From JAXLXE01 sp046328115 (lineage in GTDB: Bacteria > Chloroflexota > UBA6077 > JACCZL01), in assembly GCA_046328115.1 (NCBI GenBank), contig JAXLXE010000002.1, positions 913,801 to 977,800 of the forward strand: DNA of 64,000 nt, given 5' to 3'. Each line of letters opens with the position of its first letter. Positions within the stretch are counted from its first letter, which is position 1. Of the stretch, positions 18,087 through 26,738 are shown one piece after another. A model generated the notes under the pieces. That model did no database searches and was not told the DNA's origin. It saw only the letters and a program-made list of their open reading frames with translations. The position numbers were made by a program, and so were the translations under genes.

Positions 18087-18572
18087 ATGGGAATCGCCCG
18101 ACCTCCACTGGATTACGACATGATCCGGGCGGCGCTCGCGGGCATCGCGGGCGCGCTCGCGTACCTGGCAGCGCAGGAGGTGGATCGCCGAATCGCCAAC
18201 CCTCGTTCAGACGATCTTGCGCTTCTGGCGGGCTGGCTCAGCCCGCGGCCACGCGTGTATCGGCCCATCGGGCTGGCCGCACACCTGATGGCGGGTGCCA
18301 CGTTTGGCCTAGGGTTCCATCGCGTTGTCGCTCCACGCCTACCGGGCCCTCTCTGGCTGCGCGGGATGCTGGCCGCGCAGGCGGAGAACGCGCTGCTCTG
18401 GCCGCTCGTCTGGGGGGTAGACCGTTGGCATCCCGCCGTGATGAGGGGTACGCTGGCGCCCCTGAACCGCGGCGTCTATTTCCGCCAGTCGGTGTGGCGC
18501 CATGCCGCGCTGGGTCTCGTGCTGGGCCTCCTCTGCCCGCGGGACCCCACACAACCGGCGCCGGCCCAATGA
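18087..18572 (+). CDS. Small membrane protein in carotenoid operon
   Basis: 161 residues, not assigned to a named family. Three or four hydrophobic segments are visible (AALAGIAGALAYLAAQEV, GLAAHLMAGATFGLGF, LLWPLVWGV, AALGLVLGLLCP). It is the first gene of the crt operon and its TGA overlaps the ATG of the next gene (ATGA at 18569-18572), so it is translationally coupled to a carotenoid enzyme. A role as membrane accessory or scaffold to carotenoid enzymes is inference from position only. Confidence 0.65.
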   Translation: MGIARPPLDYDMIRAALAGIAGALAYLAAQEVDRRIANPRSDDLALLAGWLSPRPRVYRPIGLAAHLMAGATFGLGFHRVVAPRLPGPLWLRGMLAAQAENALLWPLVWGVDRWHPAVMRGTLAPLNRGVYFRQSVWRHAALGLVLGLLCPRDPTQPAPAQ

Positions 18573-20071
18573 CCGCGGCGCGCCATCCCGACCGGATGTA
18601 CGACATCGTCGTCATCGGCGCCGGGATCGCCGGCCTCACAGCGGCCGCGCTGGCGGCCCGCCACGGTCTCGCCGTGGCACTCGTGGAACAGCATTCGCGC
18701 CCCGGTGGCTGTGCCTCTGACTTTGTGCGCGGCGGCGTGCGCTTCCCCGCGGGCGCGACCATGGTCACCGGCTTCGAGCAGGGCGGGCTCCACCGGTGGG
18801 TGTACGAGCGGCTTGGCATTCCAATCCGCGCGCGGGCCATGGATCTCGCCATGATCTGCCATCTGCCTGATCGCACCGTGCGAGTGTTCACGGACCGCGA
18901 ACGCTGGGATGAGGAACGGCGTCGCGCCTTTCCCGAGCTCGGGAGCAGCGGCGACCGCTTCTGGAGCACGGTTTCGCACCACGCGCGCACAGCTCACTGG
19001 ATCGCCAGCAAGCTGCCCACCCTGCCCGTGCAGTCCGCGCGCGATGCCCTGCCCCTCGCCCGACTGACCAGGCCTGGGACGATTACGGCCGCGCCGCTCC
19101 TGTTCGCGACGGTGAATGATCTGCTGAGCCGTGCCGGCGCGTACCACTCCGCGCACCGGGCATTCGTGGACAACCAGCTCTTGATCACTATGCAGACCAC
19201 AGCCGATTCATGCGTGGCGCTCAACGGCGCGCTCGCGCTCGACCTCTACAGGTTTGGGTGCTTCTCGCTGGATGGCGGTCCTCCCACCATCGCGCGCGAC
19301 CTGGCAGCCAGCTTCGTGCGAAGCGGGGGCGTTCTGCGTTACCGCGAGCGCGTCCTCCGGCTCAGCTTCACGCGCGGTTCATGGCGCGTCACCACGGCAA
19401 CGGGGACCAGCTTTGGCGCCAGGAGTGTCATCGCAAACGTGCCGGCCGCCAACCTGGCGCAGCTACTGGGCCCCGTCGCCCCGCCAGCCGTGACCCGTCG
19501 CGTACCCGTGGAAGAGAACCAATGGGGCGCGGCAGTGCTCTACATCGCTGCCAGGCCAGATCGCCATATGGATGGGCTTCCCTCCTTTCACCAGGTCGTG
19601 GAGTGCCCGCCGGGACGTCCGCAAGTCAGCTATTTCATCTCTGCTTATCCCCCTCAACCGACGCCTGAGACGCCGTTAATCACGGTCACGGTGTCCACGC
19701 ACACACCCGCCGAACCGTGGCTCCATTCAGAGTCGGAGGAGGCGTACCGAGCAAGCAAGGCGGCCATCTCCGCCCGCCTGCTTCACGCCGCCGAGCGCGC
19801 GCTGCCAGGGATCTCTGCCCACGTCGCGATGACGGATGCCGCCACGCCACGCACCTTCCGCACGTGGACCCTGCGCCATGGCGGGCGCGTGGGAGGCATT
19901 CCGCGGACCCTCCAGCACAGCAATCTGCAGGATTTCTCACATCGCGCAGGGCTGCCCGGGCTGTTCGCTTGCGGAGATACCGTCTTCCCCGGGCAGGGCA
20001 CAATTGGGGTCACCCTGAGCGGGATCAACGCGTGGCGGGCCGCTTCAGCCGCGCTGAGACCATCCGCGTGA
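18569..20071 (+). CDS. CrtI-family FAD-dependent carotenoid oxidoreductase (paralogue)
   Basis: 500 residues starting at ATG 18569 (overlap with upstream TGA); the frame is open far upstream but that part covers the membrane protein and SDR genes and is not coding. Dinucleotide fold YDIVVIGAGIAGLTAAAL (11-28), GGCASDF, and the C-terminal flavin motif GLFACGDTVFPGQGTIGVTL match carotenoid desaturases/isomerases. It diverges from the second CrtI-like gene in the operon (21134), and could be a CrtD-like or CrtO/CrtH-like enzyme acting later in the pathway. Exact step uncertain. Confidence 0.82.
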   Translation: MTAARHPDRMYDIVVIGAGIAGLTAAALAARHGLAVALVEQHSRPGGCASDFVRGGVRFPAGATMVTGFEQGGLHRWVYERLGIPIRARAMDLAMICHLPDRTVRVFTDRERWDEERRRAFPELGSSGDRFWSTVSHHARTAHWIASKLPTLPVQSARDALPLARLTRPGTITAAPLLFATVNDLLSRAGAYHSAHRAFVDNQLLITMQTTADSCVALNGALALDLYRFGCFSLDGGPPTIARDLAASFVRSGGVLRYRERVLRLSFTRGSWRVTTATGTSFGARSVIANVPAANLAQLLGPVAPPAVTRRVPVEENQWGAAVLYIAARPDRHMDGLPSFHQVVECPPGRPQVSYFISAYPPQPTPETPLITVTVSTHTPAEPWLHSESEEAYRASKAAISARLLHAAERALPGISAHVAMTDAATPRTFRTWTLRHGGRVGGIPRTLQHSNLQDFSHRAGLPGLFACGDTVFPGQGTIGVTLSGINAWRAASAALRPSA

Positions 20072-20098
20072 CCACGCATCCCGGCAGACTCGGAAGCG

Positions 20099-21094
20099 AT
20101 GTCTGATCCCGTGCAAGCGCCAGTGAGCGCGGTGATCGAGCGACACGCACGGACCTTTGCGTTCGCCGCGCAGTACCTGGGCGCGCGGGAACGCCAGGCC
20201 ACCGCCACGCTCTACGCGTACTTCCGGACGCTGGACGATCTGGTGGACGAGAGCCGGAATCCAGAAGGGGCGGCAAGCGCGCTGGCCGACTGGGATGGGT
20301 GGCTGGAGGATCCTGGCCGTGCTGCCGGCTCGGACCCGCTGCGGACGGCCCTGATGCAGACCATCAACGAGTTCGCGGTCCCCACGCGCTACCTGCGCGC
20401 CCTCATCGTGGGTCTTCGGTCGGACCTCACCGGCGAGCGCGTCCGCACGGTGGATGATCTGGACCGCTACTGTCTCCGGGTAGCCGGCTCAGTCGGCATG
20501 GCGATGTGTCACGTGTTCGGCGCCACCTCCTCGAGCGCGCTTGGCGCGGCCGCCGCCATGGGCATCGCCATGCAGATCACGAACATCCTGCGCGACATCG
20601 CGGAAGACCTCGGGCGTGACCGCCTCTATCTGCCGGCTGACCACCTCGCCGCGGAGCCCGAGGCGGCACGGGGACTGGACCAGCGCTACGCCAATCCTTC
20701 CCTGGCACGTTTGCTGAGAAGTCACGCCGGCCGCGCCCGCGGATACTACCGCGCTGGCGCCGCCGGCCTGGCAGAGCTTCCTGAGACCGCCAGGTACCCG
20801 TTGGGCCTGTCGGCGTGGCTATACGAGGGCATCCTGGACGAGCTTGCGCTGGCCCAGTTCAACCCGTTCGCCGGCCGCGCGATCGTGCCGGATGACGCCA
20901 AGCGGGCCATTGCCGCCCGTCTCCGGGCCACCATGCAGGCACACCCGCTAGTGTGGCCGCCGCCAGACAGCCGCTGGGATGATGGCACCCTCCCGGCCAC
21001 CCCTACCAGGGCCCAGCTTGATGAGATCCAGGCGTGGACGCGCCTCGAACGCTGCCCGAGCAACGGGAAAACAGCGAACGGCCGCGCAGAGTGA
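20099..21094 (+). CDS. crtB: Phytoene/squalene synthase family, phytoene synthase
   Basis: 331 residues. Both aspartate-rich motifs binding Mg-diphosphate are present: RTLDDLVDE (D46/D50) and NILRDIAEDLGRDRLYLP (D166/D170). Condenses two geranylgeranyl diphosphates to phytoene, the first committed step of C40 carotenoids; squalene synthesis is the alternative but the adjacent CrtI enzymes favour phytoene. Lies 27 nt after the upstream desaturase-like gene, in the same operon. Confidence 0.9.
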   Translation: MSDPVQAPVSAVIERHARTFAFAAQYLGARERQATATLYAYFRTLDDLVDESRNPEGAASALADWDGWLEDPGRAAGSDPLRTALMQTINEFAVPTRYLRALIVGLRSDLTGERVRTVDDLDRYCLRVAGSVGMAMCHVFGATSSSALGAAAAMGIAMQITNILRDIAEDLGRDRLYLPADHLAAEPEAARGLDQRYANPSLARLLRSHAGRARGYYRAGAAGLAELPETARYPLGLSAWLYEGILDELALAQFNPFAGRAIVPDDAKRAIAARLRATMQAHPLVWPPPDSRWDDGTLPATPTRAQLDEIQAWTRLERCPSNGKTANGRAE

Positions 21095-21133
21095 CACGAA
21101 CGGAGCCATCCCCGACCAGATGAGCCCGCAGCC

Positions 21134-22645
21134 ATGAGCACCACGCAAGCGCCGGCCGATCCTCGGGGGGGCCAACGGGTGGTCGTCATTGGCAGCGGGT
21201 TCGGCGGTCTAGCCGTGGCCGTTCGCCTCCAGGCGCGCGGCTACGCTGTGACCATCCTGGAGGCTGGCCACGCGCCTGGCGGTCGCGCCTCGCAAATCAT
21301 CGAGGACGGGTTCACCTTCGACACCGGGCCGTCCATCGTGACCGCGCCAGAGCTCATCCACGACATCTTCGCCGCCACTGGCGCGACGACGGACGACTAC
21401 GTAGAGCTGATGGCGCTGGATCCCTACTACCGCGTGTACTTTGCGGATGGCCGCCACTACGACTACTCGGGTGACGCCGGTGCGGTTCAGCGCGAGATGG
21501 CGCGATTCGACCCCGCCGGCTACCGCGGCTACCAGGCCTTCATGCACCACAGCGCTCGGATCCACGACCGGGCGTTCGCGCAGCTCGCGCACCAGCCGTT
21601 CGTCACACGGAGGTCGTTCGCCCGGGTTCTTCCTGAGCTTGCTTGGCTGCGGGCCGATCGCCCCGTCACATCCGTCGTCGCGGACCATCTGACAGACCCG
21701 GCACTTCACGCCGCGTACAGCTTCCACCCGCTATTCCTGGGCGGCAATCCGTTCCGCGCATCGGCGATCTACAGCATCATCCCGTATCTCGAGCGACTTG
21801 GCGGCGTGCATTTCGTCCGTGGGGGCATGTACCAGCTTGTGCGCGCACTGGCGCGACGGCTCACGGAGCTTGGAGGGGAGCTAGTCGTGGACGCGCGGGC
21901 AAGCCAGATAGAAGTGCGCGGCGGGCGAGCCACCGGAGTCAGGACGGCCGACGGCCGTCGCTGGCCGGCCGCGGCGGTGGTGAGCAACGCGGACGTGGCC
22001 AACACCTACGCCCGACTGGTCGCGCCTCGCCACCGCCGGCGCTGGACCGATGCTCGCCTGGCCCGCCAGACATACTCCATGTCCCTCTTCCTTTTGTATC
22101 TCGGGTTGGACCGGACTTACGAGAAACTCCTGCACCACACCATCATCTTCGGCCCGCGCTACCGCGAGCTTCTCGCTGACATCTTCGATCGACACGTCCT
22201 CGCGGAGGACTTCTCGCTATACGTCCATGCGCCAACCAAGACGGACCCCGGCATGGCGCCGCCAGGCTGCGAAAGCGTGTATCTCCTGTCGCCGGTACCA
22301 AATCTGGCATCTGGTACTGACTGGAAGTCCGCGGCACGGCCCTACCGCGACCGCATCATCCGGTTTCTGGAGCACGAGTTTGGACTGGAGGGACTGGGAG
22401 CCAGCATCCGCGTGGAGCGGATGTTCACCCCGCTGGACTTCCGCGATCGGCTCCACTCCCACCTCGGCGCGGCCTTCTCACTGGCGCCTACGTTGCTCCA
22501 ATCGGCCTACTTTCGCCCGCACAATCGCTCGGAGGACGTGGAGAATCTTTTCCTGGTTGGCGCCGGGACCCACCCGGGAGCAGGCCTCCCTGGGACGCTC
22601 CTGTCGGCGGAGATCACGGACCGGCTTGTTGCCGCGTCGGTCTAG
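21134..22645 (+). CDS. crtI: Phytoene desaturase
   Basis: 503 residues. Rossmann motif RVVVIGSGFGGLAVAVRL (15-32), APGGRASQI and FTFDTGPSIVT are diagnostic of bacterial CrtI; the C-terminus has ENLFLVGAGTHPGAGLPGTL, the CrtI FAD signature. Expected to desaturate phytoene to neurosporene or lycopene at the membrane. Last gene of the operon, 39 nt after crtB. The operon has no visible geranylgeranyl diphosphate synthase or cyclase, so those must be elsewhere. Confidence 0.92.
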   Translation: MSTTQAPADPRGGQRVVVIGSGFGGLAVAVRLQARGYAVTILEAGHAPGGRASQIIEDGFTFDTGPSIVTAPELIHDIFAATGATTDDYVELMALDPYYRVYFADGRHYDYSGDAGAVQREMARFDPAGYRGYQAFMHHSARIHDRAFAQLAHQPFVTRRSFARVLPELAWLRADRPVTSVVADHLTDPALHAAYSFHPLFLGGNPFRASAIYSIIPYLERLGGVHFVRGGMYQLVRALARRLTELGGELVVDARASQIEVRGGRATGVRTADGRRWPAAAVVSNADVANTYARLVAPRHRRRWTDARLARQTYSMSLFLLYLGLDRTYEKLLHHTIIFGPRYRELLADIFDRHVLAEDFSLYVHAPTKTDPGMAPPGCESVYLLSPVPNLASGTDWKSAARPYRDRIIRFLEHEFGLEGLGASIRVERMFTPLDFRDRLHSHLGAAFSLAPTLLQSAYFRPHNRSEDVENLFLVGAGTHPGAGLPGTLLSAEITDRLVAASV

Positions 22646-22776
22646 TCTGTCCCGCTACCAGACCGCGCCGGCCAGAGCATGGCCCCGGGGGCGCAACGTT
22701 CCCGCCCTTCGGCAGAAGATGCGAGCTAACGGCGCGTAATCAACAACCCCGCCGCGGCGCGCGTCTAAATCAAAAA

Positions 22777-22801
22777 GCGGGGCCCCTCGCGTGGGCCCCG
22801 C
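22777..22801 (-). terminator. Rho-independent terminator of the small-peptide unit (minus strand)
   Basis: Stem GCGGGGCCC / GGGCCCCGC with a 7 nt loop. On the minus strand it is followed by TTTTTGATTT, a proper U-tract; on the plus strand only GGCTTG follows. It therefore mainly ends a minus-strand transcript, though it may also stop crt readthrough. Confidence 0.75.
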
Positions 22802-22828
22802 GGCTTGTAGATCTAGTGCTGAGAAGGG

Positions 22829-22930
22829 TTACTCAGGATCACCCGATTCGTTGCCGATGTCCATGCCGGCATCGTCCCCGCCCTGCTCAACCTCGACCTC
22901 GATGTCAGTCGACTCCCACAACTCGCGCAT
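22829..22930 (-). CDS. 33-residue acidic peptide, possible RiPP-type or signalling precursor
   Basis: ATG at 22930 is preceded by AAAGGAG at 7 nt spacing and the frame ends at TAA 22831-22829. The product starts MRELWESTDIEVEVEQGG and ends DIGNESGDPE: 33 residues, strongly acidic, no Cys, no TM. It has its own near-consensus promoter (23032-23060) and a true terminator (22777-22801), so it is the only coding frame of a transcript of about 250 nt. The LWESxxIEVEV opening resembles the W-x-x-x-x-I/L-x-V leaders of several ribosomal peptide families, but no modification enzyme is in this window. Function unknown. Confidence 0.6.
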   Translation of the reverse strand: MRELWESTDIEVEVEQGGDDAGMDIGNESGDPE

Positions 22931-23031
22931 TCCCCCGCTCCTTTCGACGGCGCTCACACGCCGATGTTGTCGTTCTCTGGCCGCCACCCGGGCAGTCCAC
23001 GGGCACGCCTGGGGTGGCGTATCCTGGAGAA

Positions 23032-23060
23032 AGCATATCGCAGCGAATATGCGTCGTCAA
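23032..23060 (-). promoter_or_regulatory. Near-consensus promoter of the 33-residue peptide gene
   Basis: On the minus strand: TTGACG (23060-23055), 17 nt spacer, TATGCT (23037-23032). One of the best promoters in the window; start near 23025, leaving about 95 nt of leader. Confidence 0.7.
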
Positions 23061-23096
23061 GTACATCTGTACGCCGCCGTCAGGCCTAACGGCCTC

Positions 23097-23125
23097 TTGA
23101 CATTGTGCACCAAAACCGGTAGTCT
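23097..23125 (+). promoter_or_regulatory. Promoter of secreted protein gene, divergent to peptide promoter
   Basis: Perfect TTGACA (23097-23102), 17 nt spacer, TAGTCT (23120-23125). Gives a leader of about 230 nt before GTG 23365. The two divergent -35 boxes are only about 36 bp apart, so one regulator could control both units. Confidence 0.55.
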
Positions 23126-23364
23126 CGCGGTGCCAGGAAATACGGCGGCGACTACGAGTCGTCAGCAACCTCAGTCCTTCTCGAGCATCACTGGTCGACG
23201 TGTCGTCGGTGCTGGTCGCTCGGGCGCGCTCGACCGGGCTGGACGTGGGGAACCGGGAGGTGAATGGGAAAACGTAAGAGCATGGTGCCGCGGGTGGAAA
23301 CTCAGAGGTGACATCTTCTACACTACGCGCGGCGAGTTCATCCCAACGCTTTTCGGAGGTACAG

Positions 23365-24042
23365 GTGCGAAAGCTCTTTTCGGTCGGCGCGGCGGCACTG
23401 CTGACCGCGGCCGTCATGGTTGCACCCGCGGACGCGCAGTCCATGGGCGCATTCGGCAGCTGCGGCTACCGCGCTGGCGACTACGGTCTCAATAGTCTGT
23501 TCGCAGACCCAACGCAGGGCATGCTCAACACTGTCCCGGCGCTGTACGCGAACGTGTCCTTCTATGGTGTGCCCGCGCCCACCGCTCTCGGTGCGATCGT
23601 TCGCTACGGCGGCGACTCCCGCAACGACGATCTCAATGAGCAGCGCGCCGTCTTCGCGGGTGTCGCGGAGACCTCGAGCGGCTCCCTGCCGGTCGTCCTC
23701 CGCTCCAGCACCGAGCCCAGCGACCAGGGTGGTGGTCTCAACTACGCTGGCCAGTCGAACCACGGCTACGGCTCCGGCATGAACGCGAACGCAAACGGCC
23801 GCCGCGGCGAGCGCCGCAACGCCCAGCGCTCCGGTTCTTCCCAGAGCACCTCTGACAAGAGCGGCCAGTACATCGGTTCCGCTGGCGGCCTTGGCCCGGG
23901 CCTGTACACCTTCTACGTCTACACCGGTGAGTTCAAGTTCCTCCCCGAGGACATCAAGGACGGGCCCGCGGGGCGCCGCTTCTTCGCCGACGAGAAGGGC
24001 TACCTGGGGACGTTCGCCTGCGCCGTCGAGGACAACAAGTAG
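23365..24042 (+). CDS. Secreted hypothetical protein
   Basis: 225 residues. GTG 23365 has GGAGG five nt upstream and opens a classic signal peptide (MRKLFSVGAAALLTAAVMVA...ADA-QS). The mature part is Gly/Ser/Asn-rich with a middle disordered stretch (GMNANANGRRGERRNAQRSG, about 130-150) and two Cys (GSCGY near the N-terminus, FACAVEDNK at the C-terminus) that could pair. No family recognised. Monocistronic, with strong promoter and terminator, so probably an abundant exported protein. Confidence 0.75.
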   Translation: MRKLFSVGAAALLTAAVMVAPADAQSMGAFGSCGYRAGDYGLNSLFADPTQGMLNTVPALYANVSFYGVPAPTALGAIVRYGGDSRNDDLNEQRAVFAGVAETSSGSLPVVLRSSTEPSDQGGGLNYAGQSNHGYGSGMNANANGRRGERRNAQRSGSSQSTSDKSGQYIGSAGGLGPGLYTFYVYTGEFKFLPEDIKDGPAGRRFFADEKGYLGTFACAVEDNK

Positions 24043-24067
24043 TTCTCGCCTAGCAGCAGAGCTCGCC

Positions 24068-24110
24068 GAGGGCCTGGCCGCGGATCGCGGCCAGGCCCTC
24101 TCGTTTTGTT
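24068..24110 (+). terminator. Strong intrinsic terminator after secreted protein
   Basis: Perfect 15 bp stem GAGGGCCTGGCCGCG / CGCGGCCAGGCCCTC with a GAT loop, followed by TCGTTTTGTT. Confidence 0.9.
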
Positions 24111-24151
24111 CTGGCCCTCCCATCCGCTACGCGCGAGCCTCGGTGGCGGCG

Positions 24152-24157
24152 TACCCT
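24152..24157 (+). promoter_or_regulatory. TANNNT -10 box placed for a leaderless transcript
   Basis: TACCCT lies 7 nt before the ATG at 24165 and there is no Shine-Dalgarno sequence. This -10/start geometry is typical of leaderless genes in Deinococcus and Actinobacteria; inference here. Confidence 0.35.
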
Positions 24158-24164
24158 TTGCGTG

Positions 24165-25427
24165 ATGCACGTTCACCCCCAGACCACCACGCGGGTGCGA
24201 GCGCCCGGGTGGTCCGTCCTGCGCAAGCACGCCGCCTGGGTGATCTTTATTGTCTCTCTCGCGGTTCTGACCGCCGAGGCCGCGGGCGCACCGTTTGAAG
24301 GTGACGAATCAGACTACATCGCCACCAGCAGGTACTTCGGCTACTTGCTGCGCGGAGAGCTGAATCGGCCCGAGTGGGCCGCCAATCACTGGACACGCAC
24401 CCAGCCGCCGCTGACACGCTACATCATCGGCTCGTGGCTCACCCTTCGCGGCTACGACCTGGAGCAGCTCAATCAGCCATACGTTTCCACGGCCAGAAGC
24501 GTAGACGCCAACCGCCGCCGCGGACGCGTGCCAGAAGACGCCGTTCTCCATGAGGCTCGCGTGCCCATGGTTGTCCTGGCGGCAGTTGGCATTGCCGCCA
24601 TCGCGTCTGTAGCCGGCGCGCTGGCCGGCCCCCTGGCGGCTGTAACAGCCGGCGCACTGGCCCTCTCCAGCCCCATCGTTCGCTACACGCTGGTCCATGC
24701 GTGGGCCGAAGCGCCGCTCTTCTGCCTCATGGCCGTGTCGCTGGCGCTGGCTTCGCATCCGTCATGCCAGCGTGGCGCAATAGGTCGCTCGTCGCTCTTG
24801 GGGATCAGCCTCGGCGCGGCCAGCGCGGTGAAGCTCACCGGCCTGGTGGGCCTAGCAGCAACCGGCGCGGCTCTCCTCACCGATCCGCTGCGCACCCGAG
24901 CGCATGCGGCGCTTCCCGGCGCGGCGGTGGCCGCGGCTGTCGTCCTGGTGTTCGGCGCTACCTTCTTCCTCGGTGTTAACCCGTATCTCTGGCCGGATCC
25001 GGCCGGCGGTTTCGTGGGTATGCTCGAGGAGCGGGCAACTGAGATGGCGGAACAACAGCGGCAGTGGCCCGAATTCGCCGTGACCGACCCATTCACCCGG
25101 CCCTGGCTGACGGTACGGGGCGCCCTCCAGTTTGGACCGTGGGCGGACACTCCGCTGGCTGTGCCCATCGGTGGTGTCCTGGTACTCGCGGGAGGCTACG
25201 CCATCCTCCGGCCAGGCTCATCCACTACGGACGACGCGCGACACGCCGGGTGGATGCTGGCGTGGTGGGTTGCGTGCTACGCAATCGCGATTACCGCGGG
25301 GCTCGGGCTGAGCTACCCGCGCTACTTCATGCCGCTCTGCCTCTTGCTGATACCTGTAGCCGCGATCGGCGCGGTGAAGGTAGTCTCCGCCACGGTCGCG
25401 GTCAGCAGACGTCCCGACCCGCGTTAG
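24165..25427 (+). CDS. GT-C-like membrane glycosyltransferase (GT39/ArnT-like)
   Basis: 420 residues with about ten hydrophobic helices. The first outer loop has FEGDESDYIA (D47/E48/D50), matching the acidic catalytic D-E of GT-C glycosyltransferases such as protein O-mannosyltransferases and ArnT, which use polyprenyl-phosphate sugars. RTQPPLTRYIIG and LSYPRYFMPL also occur in that fold. Start is ATG 24165 or GTG 24162; no Shine-Dalgarno. Acceptor is unknown; a cell-envelope polymer or secreted protein is likely. Convergent with the SGNH gene, overlapping it by 4 bp. Confidence 0.72.
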   Translation: MHVHPQTTTRVRAPGWSVLRKHAAWVIFIVSLAVLTAEAAGAPFEGDESDYIATSRYFGYLLRGELNRPEWAANHWTRTQPPLTRYIIGSWLTLRGYDLEQLNQPYVSTARSVDANRRRGRVPEDAVLHEARVPMVVLAAVGIAAIASVAGALAGPLAAVTAGALALSSPIVRYTLVHAWAEAPLFCLMAVSLALASHPSCQRGAIGRSSLLGISLGAASAVKLTGLVGLAATGAALLTDPLRTRAHAALPGAAVAAAVVLVFGATFFLGVNPYLWPDPAGGFVGMLEERATEMAEQQRQWPEFAVTDPFTRPWLTVRGALQFGPWADTPLAVPIGGVLVLAGGYAILRPGSSTTDDARHAGWMLAWWVACYAIAITAGLGLSYPRYFMPLCLLLIPVAAIGAVKVVSATVAVSRRPDPR

Positions 25428-26596
25428 TCGCGCGGGGGCAGTAAATTCCGCTCCTGGATGAAGTCGTACAACTCCCGAGCAGCGACCTGGTGCCCCAGAG
25501 CCGTCCAGTGGGCGTTCACTCGATAGTACAGCCGCTGACGAGACCGCGCGGCCTGTCGGCGAAGCGAAGGCAGCAAGTCCAGCGCGGCCAGTCCTTCGCG
25601 CGCGGCGATCTCAGCCATGGTGCCGTGCGGATCGTCGAAGCCCGGCAACTCCTGGTCCAGCCCGGACTCCACCTGGTCATCCTCGTCATCTCGATCCGAC
25701 CGGCGCGTCCCCGTGGCCACCACGTCCGCCGGCGGGATGAGCATCACCATGAAGCGAGCTCCACGGCTCTCCGCCACGTCGCGAGCACGGTCCAGGAGTC
25801 CGGCGGTGATGTCCCAGGCCTCACGCGCCTCCCCGGCGTTGCGCGGCGCGCGCCGCAGCGATGCGTCTGACCCAGCGTCCCCCGTCCACCACGGCAGCTT
25901 CGCAAGCACGCCGGACTCGAAGACCGTATACAGCATTGATCGACGCAACACGCGCCGTGGCCCCTCGAATGAGTCGACCCCGCGCAGCGCCAGGTCTGCC
26001 TGCTCCGCGTCCCGAGCCGTCGCCACGCGACGGTAGTTGTCCGAGACGTCATTGCCCACGTAGAACGCCACAACCACCAGGTCCGGGCTGAAGCGCACCC
26101 CCTCCTTGGCCAGGAAGACCAGCTCGTTCGCCGTAGCCCATCCGTTGGAGCCGGCGTTGAGAACGCGGTGGGCGCCACCCCGCTCCGCGTTCAGACGATC
26201 TTCGAGCCGCTGAGCGAACGTCTCACCCTGGTTCACCTGCTCGGCGAACGTGAATGAATCACCGAGCACCAGAATGCGCGTCTCACCTTCCGGCTTGGCG
26301 TAGTCAATCTCCTGGCCGCGCAGTCCTTTGGAGTTGATCTCAATCCAGGATGTAAACTCCGCGGACTTCTTCCAGCCCGAGCCCGGCCGGTTACGGCGCC
26401 CAAACTCGGGATGCGCCTCGAGGAAGCTCACGGTCTGGAAATCACCCGGGAGCCGCGCAGCCACCACCCGCAGCGCCGCCTCCGCAACGAGCAGGGGTAC
26501 CAGGAGTCCAGCCAGGACCAGAATCAGCAGAGCGAAGCGGGATGGCCGCCTCGCCGGGACGGTCCGTCCAGACTCGCCCGCGTTCGTATGCCCCAT
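25424..26596 (-). CDS. Membrane-anchored SGNH/GDSL hydrolase
   Basis: 390 residues from ATG 26596 (the frame is open to 26788 but the extension is Arg-rich and lacks features). One TM helix (about 20-45) is followed by the SGNH domain: block I RILVLGDSFTFAEQ (S114), block II NAGSNGWATANE, block III AFYVGNDVSDN, and the histidine block NAHWTALGH near the C-terminus, where N replaces the usual D of DxxH. Related to AlgX/AlgJ-like or acyl-esterase proteins acting outside the membrane on polysaccharide acyl groups. Lies among OpgC and GT-C genes, suggesting envelope glycan modification. Confidence 0.82.
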   Translation of the reverse strand: MGHTNAGESGRTVPARRPSRFALLILVLAGLLVPLLVAEAALRVVAARLPGDFQTVSFLEAHPEFGRRNRPGSGWKKSAEFTSWIEINSKGLRGQEIDYAKPEGETRILVLGDSFTFAEQVNQGETFAQRLEDRLNAERGGAHRVLNAGSNGWATANELVFLAKEGVRFSPDLVVVAFYVGNDVSDNYRRVATARDAEQADLALRGVDSFEGPRRVLRRSMLYTVFESGVLAKLPWWTGDAGSDASLRRAPRNAGEAREAWDITAGLLDRARDVAESRGARFMVMLIPPADVVATGTRRSDRDDEDDQVESGLDQELPGFDDPHGTMAEIAAREGLAALDLLPSLRRQAARSRQRLYYRVNAHWTALGHQVAARELYDFIQERNLLPPRD

Positions 26597-26738
26597 GAGT
26601 CCCACATTGTGCCGCCTACCAGCACACTTCACGAAATCGCACAGAACTGACATCACCACGCAACCGTGCACGCGCGGGACCGTCGTACCGTCGGGTATCC
26701 TCTTGCCTCTCACTCTGGTCTCTCTCTGGGAGCACTGC

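Noticed and set aside
17498..18568. N-terminal 357-codon extension of the first CrtI-type gene
   Set aside because: Overlaps the SDR gene (antisense) and the coupled membrane protein; the ATGA overlap at 18569 gives the real start.
22905..23444. 179-residue minus-strand frame
   Set aside because: Covers the divergent promoters and the signal-peptide part of the secreted protein gene; Arg/Ser shadow composition.
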